Notes: a model not told the origin generated them from the sequence alone. A stretch of DNA of 64,000 nt from Blasia pusilla (GCA_050084515.1 CM114272.1:6386001-6450000), one strand, 5' to 3'; numbered from the stretch's first letter, positions 1-12,004 are shown. Made by a program: numbers and translations.

Positions 1-2395
1 ACTCTCACTCAATGGTTTGCAACAAATGTTTCTGATTTGACTGCGCGACAATATCTTTATTTGGAGTTCCTTCTCATTACTCTTGGAATAAGAAGCAATG
101 GCATCCGCGTAAACGTGCACGAAAAGGATGTGGACATCCTATTGGACGTCTGTATATGACAAATCCAGGTAAACTTTCTATTCTTTGTTAAGATACAATT
201 ATTAATGTTAAAATCATATTCATGCTTCCTTGCTAATACTTTTTTTTTTGCTAATCTTAGCTGAAGGGGAGCGTCATTGGTTACGATTACTTCTCCATCA
301 TGTGAGAGGAGCTCAATCATATCAAGATTTGAGAACCATCGATGATGTAGTTTATCCTACCTTCAAAGAGACCGCTATTCAGATGGGACTTTTGGAGGAC
401 GATAGAGAAATCTTTTCTTGCTTTGAAGAGGCGGTTGTTATTCGTACTGACTATTCATTACGTCTACTCTTTGCCAGATGTCTTCTATATAATACACCTT
501 CCCTTCCGGATAGGGTGTGGGAACATTCTTTGGTTCCATTGACAGAAGATCTTTTACATCAAAGGCGTGAGGTAATATCCATGGCTTTTGTTAAGTCAAT
601 TTTTTTCTTATTTCTCTTATGAATATTTTAGGTACTTTATTTACGTTTTATAACTTCTATATTTGTTCCTTGTAATAGAGAATTGGTATTCCGACCCTTC
701 CATTGGATGTTCATATTATTAATCTTGCGTTATTGGAGGTCCATTACCATCTTCAAGATCATGGTAAAAGTATGGCGGACTTCCTCGACATGCCTCAACC
801 AGATTTCCAAGATCGTGATTTATCTATTTCGCGTCTAGAAGAGGAAGAGCTCTTGCTGCTTTATTATTGGATGGAGGTCGTACTGCTCATTCTCGATTCA
901 AGATTCCTATCAAGTACATGAAAGTTCCACTTGCAAGTAAGTCTAGATTTAAGATTTCTTTTCCTTTTATGGTATGCATATTATTGTTTTATTCTTTGAT
1001 TATCCTTCATAAATGTTCCTCACATATTGTTTTGTTATCGATTTTCCAGCCTATCGGTCAATAGTCATATGGCCCGCCTTATACAAAAGACAAAGTTGAT
1101 CGCGTGGGATGAAGCTCCTATGACCCATCGTCACGCATTTGAGGCTGTTAATCGTACTTTCCAAGATATCATGGGTTTGATGGATCCTCGATTATGAGAT
1201 TTGCCTTTTGGGGGGAAGATCATTTTATTTGGTGGTGACTTTCGACAACTTCTTCCAGTTTTTCGTCGTGGAGATCGTGCCACAGTTGTGCGTGCAACAC
1301 TTAGGAGATCTCTTATTTGGTTTGACGTGAGATTATTGAAACTCGGTACCAACATGAGAGTTAATATTAGGTTTATTAAAGAATAAACCTAATATTTCAC
1401 CTTTTTCATTTCATCTAGTTTTTGTTTATTTTTAATATTGACTTACTCCTTCATCTTATATTTATTATCAGGATATGCACGAGAACAGCAAGAAGCGTTC
1501 GCAACGAGGTTACTAGAGGTAGGAGAGGGTCGTGTACCGTTACATTTGGACCTTGGAGAGGATTTTATACAAGTTTCGGATGCGATAATTTTTAAAACCA
1601 CAAGGATCAATGATCTCATTGACATTGTTTATGGACACGATGTTCATAAGTAGAGTGACATTGATTTCTTGAAGGGTACATCCATTTTGTCAGCCAAGAA
1701 TACTACTCTGGATATTATAAAATCGGAAATCATGTCTCGATTTCCAGGAGAGGTAATTTTTATATTCTTGAATATCATTATTATATTTTGATTGTTGTAT
1801 TACTATATTTTTCTATCATCTCTCTTATTATTAATAATTTATTTTGTTTTTGCAGGAGCATACTTTCTTGAGTGCTGATTTTGTTTCCGACGATGAGATG
1901 AGACTTGTTTATCCAATAGAATTTTTGAATACATGTTTACCATCTGATTTGCCATCTCATTGTTTGACTTTGAAGATTGAAGCTCCGATAATGCTATTAC
2001 GGAATATGAATGGAGCAAAGGGACAAGCAAACGGGACTCGGCTGGTGATAGCTGGCTTTAGTCGACATCTTATAGATGCAACAATTATCACGGGAAAAAA
2101 CATTGGAGCTCGAGTTTTCATTCCACGCATTCCATTGATTGCTTCTGATTCGGGCCTACCTTTTGATTTACCACGATTTCAGTTCCTTATCTGTCTTACT
2201 TTTGCAATGACTATTAATAAATCTCAAGGTCAAACATTAGATAGAATTGGTATTGATTTGCCCAATCCAATATTTTTTCATGGGCAATTGTATGTTGCCT
2301 TGTCAAGAGTAGGCTCGAGGAATTCTATTCATATTCGGAGAGGTAATAAAAATACTACTAACAAAATAGATATTTACACTAAGAATGTTCTATAG
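1..2395 (+). pseudogene. Helitron Rep-helicase, 3' (PIF1-like helicase) part, decayed
   Basis: This is the C-terminal half of a Helitron transposase, split by several introns. Visible blocks are GERHWLRLLLHHVRGAQSY (about 270-320), typical of the region before the helicase; LIAWDEAPMTHR (about 1095-1132), the Walker B motif; GGDFRQLLPV (about 1231-1260), motif III; FAMTINKSQGQTL (about 2200-2238), motif V; and LYVALSRV (about 2289-2312), motif VI. The family unwinds DNA during rolling-circle transposition. Breaks: a one-base loss near 70 shifts the frame, a stop interrupts at about 1196-1198, and the reading runs straight from DLSISRLE to a GIAALLLDGG-like block near 835-880, so the Walker A (GKT) segment is missing. 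The gene continues beyond the left edge. The family call is firm and the exon borders are approximate. Confidence 0.85.
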
Positions 2396-2509
2396 AATGA
2401 AGTGCTAAATTAAATTTATATATGTGAAGGTTTATATTGGTATGCATTTTCTAAATTTTGTAATGTTATTGATATTGGTATGATTAAATTTGTATATGCT
2501 AAATTTTGA

Positions 2510-2522
2510 TGCCGCACGGGCA
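2510..2522 (+). other. Possible Helitron 3'-terminal hairpin
   Basis: A short GC-rich hairpin (TGCC, five-base loop, GGCA) lies 112 bp after the helicase stop in otherwise AT-rich sequence. Helitrons end with a small hairpin about ten bases before a CTRR terminus. No clear CTRR follows here, so the exact element end is not established. Confidence 0.35.
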
Positions 2523-2544
2523 TTCTTATTCATAAGTTTCTTGT

Positions 2545-3350
2545 TTGAGTAGAGTCTCACCCAGAGTCCTCTCATCGGTAGATTCGGTGACTCTTTCCAC
2601 AAACTGTCCGGCCCCACCAAGTACTAGCAAAAATTATACCATATGTGCCGATTGTGATTCAAGCCGTGCGATCCTCTCCAAAAAATTAGAGTATCTCTGG
2701 CGATTGTGCAAGCCATACCTCATACGGAAATGTGACCCGTGTGCCACGTATGTGTAAATCTGAAGGCTTTCGTGGAGTGTATAGACCTGGGATCCGGATG
2801 CACGATCGCAGGTGTGAGACCCTTTTGAGGGCAGTGTGTTGATGATCATTTCGCTTGGTCTTTGCCGCGGTTCTCAGTAGGGCCAAACTCCATAGCTGGT
2901 TCTTAGATTCTAGTAGAAGGGTGTAATATTCTAGTAGGCCACAGCTCTATGTCCTCAGTTTCCCAGGGGACGGAGTGACCATAGCTAGCTGGATGCTCTC
3001 CCACTCGCAAACAACTAGCAGAAAAAAATCGTGCCAATGCTCGCACCATGGCCAAAGCTGCTGGTTTAAAACGATTATTGATCGTTTTCAAAAGACGTTC
3101 CGTAATCTCTAGTAGCGTTTTGCTATTCAAAGTGACGTTCTCATGGTAAAACTGAATTTGGGTGCAGTCCTTGTCCATGTTCGTACCTGTCCTTGAAAAC
3201 CTTCGTGCTCGGGGCAATGGAATCGAAATCAATGGATCTCACATATCAGCAATTCACCACGCAGCTTCTTGTAAATCGTAGTCTGTTTTGCTACTGCTCG
3301 GACTCAAATTCTCGAGCCTGGGAATACCATTTTCTTTGAGGTTGATTTTC
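2545..3350. other. Unassigned stretch with one minus-strand ORF (2903-3232)
   Basis: This lies between the Helitron end and the Copia insertion. The longest reading frame is 109 codons on the minus strand (3232 to 2903) and contains the segment LLEITERLLKTINNRF, predicted helical and amphipathic. I recognise no family. The base before the Copia LTR belongs to this stretch, which resumes at 8251 beyond the element. Confidence 0.3.
3346..3350. repeat. Copia target-site duplication, left (TTTTC)
   Basis: TTTTC immediately outside the left LTR is repeated at 8251-8255 immediately outside the right LTR. A 5-bp duplication is the normal footprint of Copia integrase. Confidence 0.85.
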
Positions 3351-3685
3351 TAATAGAAAAGACACTATGCAAGATTAAGAGTTGCAAACTCAAAAGTCTT
3401 GAAGCTCCTTCTACCGTCTTCACAAGCTCCTCTCCTCCATGTGTCATGTAGTAGCTCCTCCTAATGACTTGCTAAGCCACAAACTAGCACCTCTTTAGAG
3501 AAGACTTACAATCTCACTAGCTTCTACATTAGAATAAGGGAACCCTTTTATATCCTAGTTGTCCTACTCAAAGGGGGAATGAGCATGCTTCCTTATGCCA
3601 CTTCCTCTTTCTTATAATAGTAAGTACACAGGTGACAAACTACACGTGTCCCTCACAATGGGCAGCGACACTAATACTCTCAACA
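3351..3685 (-). repeat. Copia 3' LTR
   Basis: This is a direct repeat of 7912-8250. On the minus strand it begins TGTTGAGAG and ends in CTATTA, so the 3' terminus departs from the usual CA. It contains the TATATCC/TTATAATAG-type AT-rich stretch shared by both copies. Confidence 0.93.
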
Positions 3686-3697
3686 CTCCTCCTCCAT
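3686..3697 (-). other. Copia polypurine tract
   Basis: On the minus strand the 12 bases just before the 3' LTR read ATGGAGGAGGAG, a purine-rich primer site for plus-strand DNA synthesis. Confidence 0.8.
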
Positions 3698-3699
3698 AA

Positions 3700-5405
3700 G
3701 AGGGGCACGTCCCTCTACTAGGCCAAGCATGTTCATGCAAGTAACAAACTTTGCCTTCCCACGAGGCTTGGTAAAAATATCAGCTACCATCTCCTCCGTA
3801 GGACAATATTCCATTCTAATCTCCTTATTCCACTCGTTGTCTCAGGAAAGTGCTTCGTGCGACCGTGATGTGCAGGATTCTTTGCTATTGCAATGCATGA
3901 TTGATTATCCTCATAGATGAGGATAGCTTTTGGTTGTAGGACGCCATGGTCACCTAAGGCTTTGCGTAACCAAAGAGCTTCCTTGGTAGCATCTATTCCG
4001 CCTCAGTAGAAGAAAGGGAAACAATTTTTTTGCTTCTTACTTGACCAAGACACCGCCGCTCCTGCCAAAAGGAATGCGTATCCTCCTATAGAGCAACGAG
4101 TATCCCTACATGCACCCTAATCTGCATCACTATACCCTACAAGTTCCAAGCTCGCATTTTGTCCTCCATACTGTAGGACAAGATCCTTTGTTCTTGTAGG
4201 TATCGAAGAATCCGTTTCACTCCTTGCCAATGTGATAGTTGCGGACATGCCATGTACTGCGCAAAATGTTGGCAAGAAAATGAGATATCGCACTTGGTAC
4301 CGTTTGCGAGGTAGAGCAAAGAGCCCATTGCGCTTTGATAAAGCTCTTTACCTTTACTATCCAACAATGAGTCATTTAGATGATTCGTAGAATGCCCTGC
4401 CTCCATTGGTGTAGATGCAGGCTTTATCTCTTCAAACCCGAATTCTCTCAATTTCTCTCGGATATACTTTGCCTGGCTCAAATAAATTGTGCCAGCTTTC
4501 TCGTCACGGATGAAGGTGATACCAAGAAAGTATGAAAGTTTTCCAAGATCCTTCATCTTGTACTTGTTCTGCAACTCCTCCTTGCTCTTCACAATTAGCT
4601 TGAAGTTCTTGCCGCCGATTATCAAGTCGTCAACATAAACTGCAAGCAACAAAAGGAAGCTTTCCATTTGCATTGTGTATAAACAAGGATCTGAATTTGA
4701 GCGCTTCCATCCAAGATGTTGTAGAGAGCTATCCAAGTTCTCATTCCATCCACCGCCGGCTTGCTTCAAGCCATATGGAGTTTGCAAAAGACGGAGTACC
4801 TTCCCCTTCTGCTCCTCAGGAACAATCAACCCTTCTAGAATAGTCATATAGATATTCTTCTCCTCAAGCTTATCATTCAAGTAAGCTGTGATGACATCTA
4901 GTTGCTCTAGATGCCAATCAAGTACCACTGCTATAGCCACAAATATATGAATTGTGGAAAGCCGTGCAACGGGTGCAAAAGTTTCGGTGTAGTCAATCCC
5001 TTTGATATGTGAGAATCTTTTGGCAACAAGTCTAGCCTTAAATCGCTCAATTGTCCCATCTCCAGCAAGTTTCGTTTTAAAAACCCACTTGGAACCAATT
5101 TCTTTCCTGTTACTTGGCAAGTGTGCATACTCCCAAGTCCCATGAGCTCTATGCGACTCAAGCTCCTCCTCTATTGCCTTTCGCCAGTGAATACCCAAAG
5201 GCGACTGTAGTGCCTCTTGCACTGTCTTGGGCTCATGATCAAGATGACTAGAGCTCTTGTTTACAAAAGCTGTCTCCAATGGAAAATCTTCATCATAATG
5301 GATGAAGTCATCCCCTTCCTTCCATGGAGTACGACGTTGGCGTGGGCCCCTAACGATGTTGTCAAGATCAATTCCACCTCTTTGGCATTGAGATGGACGT
5401 GGCAA
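3700..5405 (-). pseudogene. Copia reverse transcriptase and RNase H
   Basis: An open frame from 5405 to 4137 gives the Copia reverse transcriptase. WEYAHLPSNRKEIGSKWVFK is the usual start of the domain, QLDVITAYLN holds one catalytic Asp, and YVDDLIIGG holds the catalytic Asp pair. The tail SMEDKMRAWNL stops at 4137. RNase H continues below it in broken frames, with the diagnostic SLSSTEAEY near 4000-4020 followed by frame changes. The enzyme copies element RNA into DNA. The frame is shifted relative to the upstream integrase frame, and the two overlap at 5405-5261. A frameshift near 5400 therefore separates what is normally one polyprotein. Confidence 0.9.
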
Positions 5406-6793
5406 ACCGGATCAAGCTCGCCCTCCTGATCCAAAATCGGACGCGCATCAGCAAGGTTATCTTGTGGTTGAGGTGCTGCATGAAGATCCTCCTCAAGACC
5501 TGTGCTTGCATGTGCTCCATGCTCTTGCTCTTCAACACTTTCAGGAATTCTCGTTGGGATGACAATGCCTTCACCTTGCTCTCCTCCCTCTGCTGGCTTG
5601 CTGCTAGAAGGCGTGACAAGTGGAACTGCGACATTGTCCCATTTCTTTTCCTCCATGAAGATAACATCCCTACTTAGTACCACATTTAGGCTATCAGGGA
5701 GAAAAACTTCATACGCTTTGGAGGTTTCGGAGTAGCCAACAAAGATACCCTTGTTTGCCTTTGCATCAAGCTTTTTTCGTTTCTCCTTTGGAATATGGTA
5801 CCATACATAGCATCTGAATGGGCGGGCAAAAGCTAGATTAGGTTTCACTCCATAAAATACCATATAGGGAGTCTTACCTTCCAACTGTGGATATGGTAGC
5901 CGGTTCCGCGTCCACACTACATGCTTTGCCACATAAGCCCAATATCTACGATCAAGCTTTGCATCTTCAAGGAGTGTGCGAACTCCTTCAAATATGGTGC
6001 ACATCATCTGCTCCGCCCTGCCAACAATCTCATGCGTATATGAAGGGGTAGTCATGTGGCGCACACCTTCAGCCTTGAAGTGTGAGTCAAGCTCCTTGTT
6101 GAGGAATTCAGATCCTCGATCTGTGAGGAAGGTCTTAACCTTCTTACCTGTTCGACGTTGCGCTTCTGCCTCCCACATCTTGTAAGCGGCATGGGTTTGG
6201 TCTTTCCTTTGTAAGAAAGCCAAGCCAACATATCGAGAAAACTCATCGATCCAAACTGCAAGCCATCGAGCTCCGCTGAAACTCGGTGTATCTGAAAAGC
6301 CAAGATCAGAGATGACAACTTCCAAGATTGATTTAGGATGCTTGTGTGTGTTTGGGAAAGGTAAACGGTGAGCCTTCCCAACAATGCATGACTCACATCT
6401 TGGAATGAGTTGCTTATCTCCCTTAATATAGAGTCCCTCCACAGCTCTAGATCGTTCTGCTTCTCGAATTTTCTCCACAGATGCATGCGCGAGTGCATGG
6501 TGCCATTCTTGCAAAGTTCGGCCCATAGAAACACTTGCAATAAGGTCTAGATGTTCCTCCTCCACCTCACATGGAATGAGATATGCCTTGCCTTCCAACT
6601 TACCATGGGATAAAATTTCCCCGGTTGGAAGAATCCACTCTACGCCCTTCCCATCTAAGTTAAACCGACAACCATACCTGCATAGAGTAGTTGCGGACAA
6701 TAAGGTTTCTCGTGCCTCAGGAACCCAATGGACATTTTTTATGACGACTTTAACTCGTTCTCCCTTTAGATTATGCACAACAATGTGCATCAC
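5261..6793 (-). pseudogene. Copia integrase with GAG-pre-integrase zinc domain
   Basis: This open frame on the minus strand starts inside the protease-integrase linker. It shows the HHCC zinc-binding domain (HHALAHAS then CESCIVGKAHR), the catalytic core with Asp in VVISDLGF, Asp in FLTDRGSEF and Glu in VGRAEQMM, and the C-terminal GKTPYMVFYGVKPNL block typical of Copia. Integrase inserts the cDNA into host chromosomes. The last stretch of the frame (below about 5400) is out of register with the true polyprotein. The protease lies upstream near 6800-6990 in another frame, and I could not place its catalytic triplet with certainty. Confidence 0.9.
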
Positions 6794-6996
6794 TCCAGAA
6801 CCACGTGATCGTCCTCCTATATCATTTTATCCTTGTAGATGCACAAAGGCATCCTTATCAAATTTAAGGATCTTTGACCGATCTTGCTGAATATGTACAT
6901 CTCTAGCACTATCAATACGGACAGAATGATGTGGAGTAAGTGAATTTGATGAAAGGACGTCATGGGTGGCGAGTACAACCACCGTGCTTGTAGTAG

Positions 6997-7746
6997 CTAT
7001 CGTACGCCCATATTTCGCCTTCGAACATTCCTTATCACCCTTCCAATGACCCTTCTCTCCGCATGCTCTACAATTACTCTTTGATTTTTCGATCTTGCCT
7101 TTCCCTTTATTTGCAGATTTTGAGACAACTTTCCCCTTAGATTCCCCTCAGAAGAAGATGTACCTTTCTCCTTCCTTCGTTCCTCCTCTTGCAAGAGGAT
7201 GGACTTTACAAAGTCCTCGGTAATATCCTCCTTGTTTCATGATCCAAGAGCTTGGATCAAAGATTCCCATGAATCTGGTAATTCAAAGAGGACGATGAAA
7301 GGCATTTCCGTATCACTCACCTCTCCTCCAGACTCAACAAGCTCATTACGTAACTCAAAAATTTCTCGCAAGAAATCATTCTTGGAAGATCCATGTACAT
7401 AGCAAAGCCCATATAATTTACGCCTCAAGTAGATCTCGGAAGCAACACCTTTCTTGGGGTGTTTATCCTCTAGCTTAGACCACATCTCAAGTGCCGACTT
7501 GCACTTCTTGATGTGTATATGATGTGATGCCTTGATGTTAAGCACAATATGCGAACGTGCCTCCATCTCCTCAAAGTCCCACTTCTTACGAGCTTCATCG
7601 GTCAAATCTTCCCCACCATCCGGACTCTCAATGTGCTTAAAGAGATTCCGCGATCTCAAGAGATACTCCATGACAAAAACCCATGTGCCATAGTTTTTGT
7701 CATCCAACCGATCGATATGCTGCTCGTTCCTATACGATGAGGCCAT
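6997..7746 (-). pseudogene. Copia gag with CCHC-like zinc knuckle
   Basis: Gag begins at the ATG at 7746 (MASSYRNEQHIDRLD), the usual Copia start with the tryptophan-containing YGTWVFVMEYLL segment. The block KSALEMWSKLEDKH and the LRNELVESGG helix belong to the UBN2-type gag domain. The frame stops at 7237. The nucleocapsid knuckle follows in another frame near 7070-7020 and reads CRACGEKGHWKGDKEC, which is CX2CX4HX6C, two residues longer than the standard CX2CX4HX4C. Gag packages the RNA. A frameshift therefore lies between 7237 and about 7100. The in-frame extension upstream of 7746 reaches into the leader and LTR and is not coding. Confidence 0.85.
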
Positions 7747-7894
7747 GCCCACAATGTAGATCAACCAGGGACTACTATTGCAATACTGCGTATTGACTAT
7801 TGGGCAATGATGAATTCTAGAACTTCTCCTCTCTATAGATGCATGGAAAAAATCTATACAACACAAGGCGGAGTATTTGGATTTAAGCAAAACA

Positions 7895-7911
7895 TCCTTG
7901 CTCTCATACCA
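7895..7911 (-). other. Copia primer-binding site, initiator tRNA-Met type
   Basis: Directly next to the 5' LTR the minus strand reads TGGTATGAGAGC, which matches the complement of the 3' end of plant initiator tRNA-Met (TGGTATCAGAGC) with one mismatch. Confidence 0.85.
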
Positions 7912-8250
7912 TAATAGAAAAGACACTATGTAAGATTAAGAGTTGCAAACTCAAAAGTCTTGAAGCTCCTTCTACCGTCTTCACAAGCTCCTCTCCTCCA
8001 TGTGTCATGTAGTAGCTCCTCCTAATGACTTGCTAAGCCACAAACTAGCACCTCTTTAGAGAAGATTTAGAATCTCACTAGCTTCTACATTAGAATAAGG
8101 GAACCCCTTTTATATCCTAGTTGTCCTACTCAAAGGGGAATGAATGAGCATGCTTCCTTATGCCACTTCCTCTTTCTTATAATAGTAAGTACACATGTGA
8201 CAAACTACACGTGTCCCTCACAATGGGCACAGACACTAATACTTTCAACA
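7912..8250 (-). repeat. Copia 5' LTR
   Basis: This is the partner of 3351-3685. Read on the minus strand it begins TGTTGAAAG at 8250 and runs to the primer-binding site. The outer flank TTTTC (8251-8255) is the right copy of the target duplication. Confidence 0.93.
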
Positions 8251-8451
8251 TTTTCGGCAGCGAAGTGATATGGCCTTGGCTCACGATTGCTCAAGTTTGG
8301 ATCGGCAGAGACGAGAGCGAATATCTATACTATAATGCGAGGAGGGGGGGGTTACCTCTTATGGTTATATTTTTTCCCAAAGAAGTGAAGCCTTCCATAA
8401 GCAATCGTCTTGAAATGGCACCTTTGAAGAAAAAATTAAACAAAAAAAAAC

Positions 8452-8600
8452 CAAATCTATGGGAAAGTTTGGAGGGGATGTTATTTCACGAAAGAGTTAA
8501 ATTTTTAGACGACCCTAAAAAAAATCAAATCTATGGGAAAGTTTGGAAGCCCTAAGTTTGGAAGCAAATCTATGGGAAAGTTCGGAGGGCTTCCATTTGA
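8452..8600 (+). repeat. Subterminal repeats near Helitron 5' end
   Basis: The motif AAATCTATGGGAAAGTT plus GGA occurs three times (about 8453, 8527 and 8565). A related copy lies inverted near 29,160-29,180 inside Helitron copy B. These are short subterminal repeats of the element and not coding sequence. Confidence 0.7.
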
Positions 8601-9431
8601 ACGGCTTATATTTGAATGAGACATGATTTTATTTTCTTACTTGGGAACGAATGAGATACTTGTCAGTTCGGAAGTAAAAGAGGAAACTTTTTGATGTAAC
8701 CAGCCGAATTAAGACACCTATGAACTTCCTAGCTCTAGCTCATTGCACATAAATCATCCGCGTCTCTAAGTTGGAGTAGACTCAACGTAGGTGTCAAGGA
8801 ACTGAAGAAGGAGTTGTCGAAGAAGGTGGCGGCAAAGTGGAGGCAGCATCAAGGTGTTATCGAAAATTTGGAGAAAGCTTATCGACCCAAGAGGGTAAAT
8901 CTGTGTTTCCAAGTAGGAATTGGTGTCGACTCTGTGTAGGCAGGCCTCGATGTATATAAAAACCTCGATGTATATCATCGAGGTTTGTGTCGTCATCGTC
9001 CCTTGTGCGCAGTGAAATCACGTCCCTCGGCTCCTGATTCTGGGAATTATCTCTGGTTTTCCGTTGAAGTAGACTCGGTAGAGTGAGGATGCTGTTTAGA
9101 TCGGAGTCACTGCGTGAAACATACCATTTTGTGAGCTTTTCATGTACAGAATTGCCCACTGTCTCGAGTCTGTATACACTAAGGTCAGAAGCCTCTCCCG
9201 TCTTCTCTCCTTTTTGATCGACTTTAACTTTCAGTCCGGTTTTGGATTCTCATGCACTGACGCTCATCCAGCGACTCTCCTCAAGAACGAGTGTCGCATG
9301 ATTTCTTCTATTCGGAGAACAAGAGGCAAATTCCCGCCCGTTTCTATGTTTCCTCTTGGAAGTTGGAATCACCCGTTCTTACTCTTTCACATGTATCCGA
9401 TAAGACCCTACGCACAGGCATTCTTACGTTG

Positions 9432-9697
9432 CTTAGGCGTTTTCATCCGGTCCCTGAGTTGGAGCTCAGTTTCTCTCACTGTTGGATTCTCTGTTGGATT
9501 CTTATTTGCATTGGAGCTCCTTAGGCATTTTCATCCGTCCCTTGAGTTGGAGCTCAGCTTCTCTCAGCTGTTGGATCCTCTGTTGGATTCTTATTTGCGT
9601 TGGAGCTCCTTAGGCATTTTCATCCGTCCTCTGAGTTGGAGCTCAGCTTCTCTCAGCTGTTGGATCTCTCTGTTGGATTCTTATTTGCTTCTCTCTA
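9432..9697 (+). repeat. Three tandem units of 88-89 bp
   Basis: Units begin with CTTAGGC at 9432, 9520 and 9609. Each contains GAGTTGGAGCTCAG and GTTGGATTCTTATTTGC. Further degenerate GAGTTGGATCTT pieces continue to about 9810. The period is not a multiple of three, so the long frame across it is incidental. Confidence 0.85.
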
Positions 9698-10109
9698 TGC
9701 AAACGAAATAGAGGAAGAGTGCTCTTCCTTTGCTTTCGTCCGTCATGTGAGTTGGATCTTCGAACGAAATTGAGGCGTTTTCGTCTGTCCTGTGAGTTGG
9801 ATCTTGACCTCTCTAACCTTTGGAGAGGTTGGAGGGAAAAATCTTTAAATATCTTTAAAATCCGACATCCCCCCATAAAATTCAAGAATGAATGCAAAGC
9901 AACAGCTCATTCACACTCTTGTTCAGGGGAGCTGGTGTAGACTTGGGACCAGTGACAGATCCCTATTTTATTTTATGATCAGGATTGTCACCAAATGGAC
10001 ACGGCCTCTTCCGTGTTGCACCCAAAGCGTCACTCCTATAACTGCATCATAACTGAAAGACAGAGGAGCGGGTAGGGTGGAATTTCACAGAGAGCAATTG
10101 ATACGGAGG

Positions 10110-10860
10110 TTACTCTGATCGAAAGACAGTTGACCATTCCAGTACTCCATCGAAGTCCATAGCTCCCCAACAACGAAAGATGGGTTCGTTCTTTGACAAT
10201 AACTGTGCAAAATAACCAAAAGACGCAGAATCAGACTTGATGAACAGCATTGGCACCCTTGAACGGAGGGAAGACACGAGTGAACACAAGTAGATCATCT
10301 CGACCTTTCAGCGCTGTCTTCAGTCAGTGCAACCATATTTTAAGAGGTATGACTTTGTAAATGCAGAGAGCCGGTAACGCAAATCCTCATTGCATCTGCT
10401 TATCTTCTTGATAGTCGAGATTCCCGCAAGGAATTCTTACATTTGAGTTTATTTAGCTGCGTAGCCTTTGACAAAATTGAATTGCCATCCATCAAATCTA
10501 ACTTTTGCTCGTAGCCAATTCATCCAGTCGCTCAACTCATCAGGACTTGTTTGTTTGTGTGATCGAGATCTGGAGTGTTTACCCTTTCCACCACTATCAT
10601 ACACATCATCCACCACAGCCCACTGATAATGGAAGCTGAGAGCCCACCATAGATCAAAACTTGTCTTTGACAAACTATGCCCATTCCAGCTACCCCAAAA
10701 TGCAGAGCCAACAGGACAGGTCTTTTGGTGCCTGCTGTGATAATTATCTGAAAGGATTGTGTGATTCCTGGTGGCCACGAGGCACTTAGATGCGGGCCCA
10801 AGACTGACACAATTTCTTTAGGTTTTCTGCTACTCTTGCACTTAGGGTGCAATTGAGGTT
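10110..10860 (-). pseudogene. Alpha-amylase pseudogene fragment inside Helitron copy A
   Basis: Two blocks on the minus strand match glycoside hydrolase family 13 alpha-amylase. At about 10,600-10,455 the frames give [12 protein letters not shown] and then [19 protein letters not shown], ending NFVKGYA; the first holds the conserved PDLDHTN segment and the second the catalytic region. At about 10,200-10,115 a frame gives FVVGELWTSMEYWNG, the acid/base Glu region (VGEyW in the family). A segment ending in TTTTGCACAG separates them, so an intron seems retained. The nucleophile Asp of the GWRFDFVKGY motif is Asn here, and the two blocks are frameshifted. The enzyme hydrolyses starch; this copy cannot. 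Retention of introns and the antisense position fit DNA-level capture by the Helitron. Confidence 0.75.
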
Positions 10861-12004
10861 AGTTTCCATGAACTGTCGAGCTTGAATTTCCCTTTGATGC
10901 AAACCTCCTTCAGCTTGAGTCTAAATCTGAGTGACTTGATAACCATAGTTAACTTGCAGCAATGTGTGTGTGAGTAATGGGTATATCCTTGCTTGACTTG
11001 GAGTCTGGAAGAATATTTGTGGATTTGAAGTCATTGGAAGGGTGATAAGGAATGTTCGAAATATGGGCTAGACAAATATAGCTTCTAATTTAGGACATTT
11101 GGTTGTCTCCAAGAAGCTTTTTACATCAGTGTCGGTGTTTAAGTGAGAGGAGTATAAAGCATCTCGTTGGTTCTGGCCCACAGGATACAACTTATAAAGT
11201 TTCAGCGTACCATCACCTCGAATAATTGGAGGTCGCGGGAAATTTTTCGTGCCACCAAGGCATATCTCATTCCATGTGTGGTGGGATGACAAGTGAGACT
11301 TTGCAAGAATGGCACCAGAGATGACACAAGCATCCTAAATCAATCTTGGAAGTTGGCCCTTGGGGCCCCAGGATCTCGAATGGACCTCTGTCTTGATTTC
11401 CTCCCTTGAAGATGTTCCAGTGTCCTTTGTTGTCCTCCTTTACTTCACTGCGGTGATTATGAGTGTGGATCTTGACATGAAGTGATGCGCCGCCCTACGC
11501 CTTGAAGTGGTAAGTCCTTTGTTGTCCTCCTTTAAAGAAGCTTGGCACATTGCATCCCGCTCTCGGGCATTGCTGCCTCGCCTTCCTTCCTCGGCTCTGC
11601 TCTCTTCAGTGATGCCTCTGAAGAGAGCGGAGCTCCTTCAGAACCCCTTCTCCCACGAAGAGAAATGAGCCAAGTTAAGAGGAAAACCCACGCTCAGAGG
11701 CTGCCCGCGGAAATTCCGGAAAAGTTAATTGTGTTTGCAGGGAGTTTCGATCCCCGCCCACCAGATCCGAAGCCAACGACCCGGCCCTACTAACGTAGGC
11801 CTCCTAGATGTTTGAAAACAGGGGGCTTTCGGAGTTATTTATGAAAATAGTTTTTCCGTGCCCACATCTTGTTCTCTTACAAATAGCATAGCCTTTTTTT
11901 AGGTGAGCTTTATGAAATTATAAAAAATTTTACGTTTTTCTTACTTGAAATATCTAATTTATATTGATAATTTAATCTGCTCTTGTTAAATTTGCAGTGT
12001 CGGA

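Larger units (their letters stand above)
3351..8250 (-). mobile_element. Full-length Ty1/Copia LTR retrotransposon (about 4.9 kb)
   Basis: The element reads on the minus strand: 5' LTR 8250-7912, primer-binding site next to it, gag, integrase, reverse transcriptase, RNase H, polypurine tract, 3' LTR 3685-3351. The order integrase before reverse transcriptase defines Copia. Both ends carry the 5-bp TTTTC duplication, so this is one complete insertion. The two LTRs (335 and 339 bp) differ only by scattered substitutions and small indels, so the insertion is fairly young. The coding part has frameshifts and looks non-autonomous now. Confidence 0.93.

Noticed and set aside
6576-6890. Plus-strand ORFs inside the Copia element (for example 5217-5735, 5976-6185 and 6576-6890)
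   Set aside because: They are antisense shadows of integrase and reverse transcriptase.
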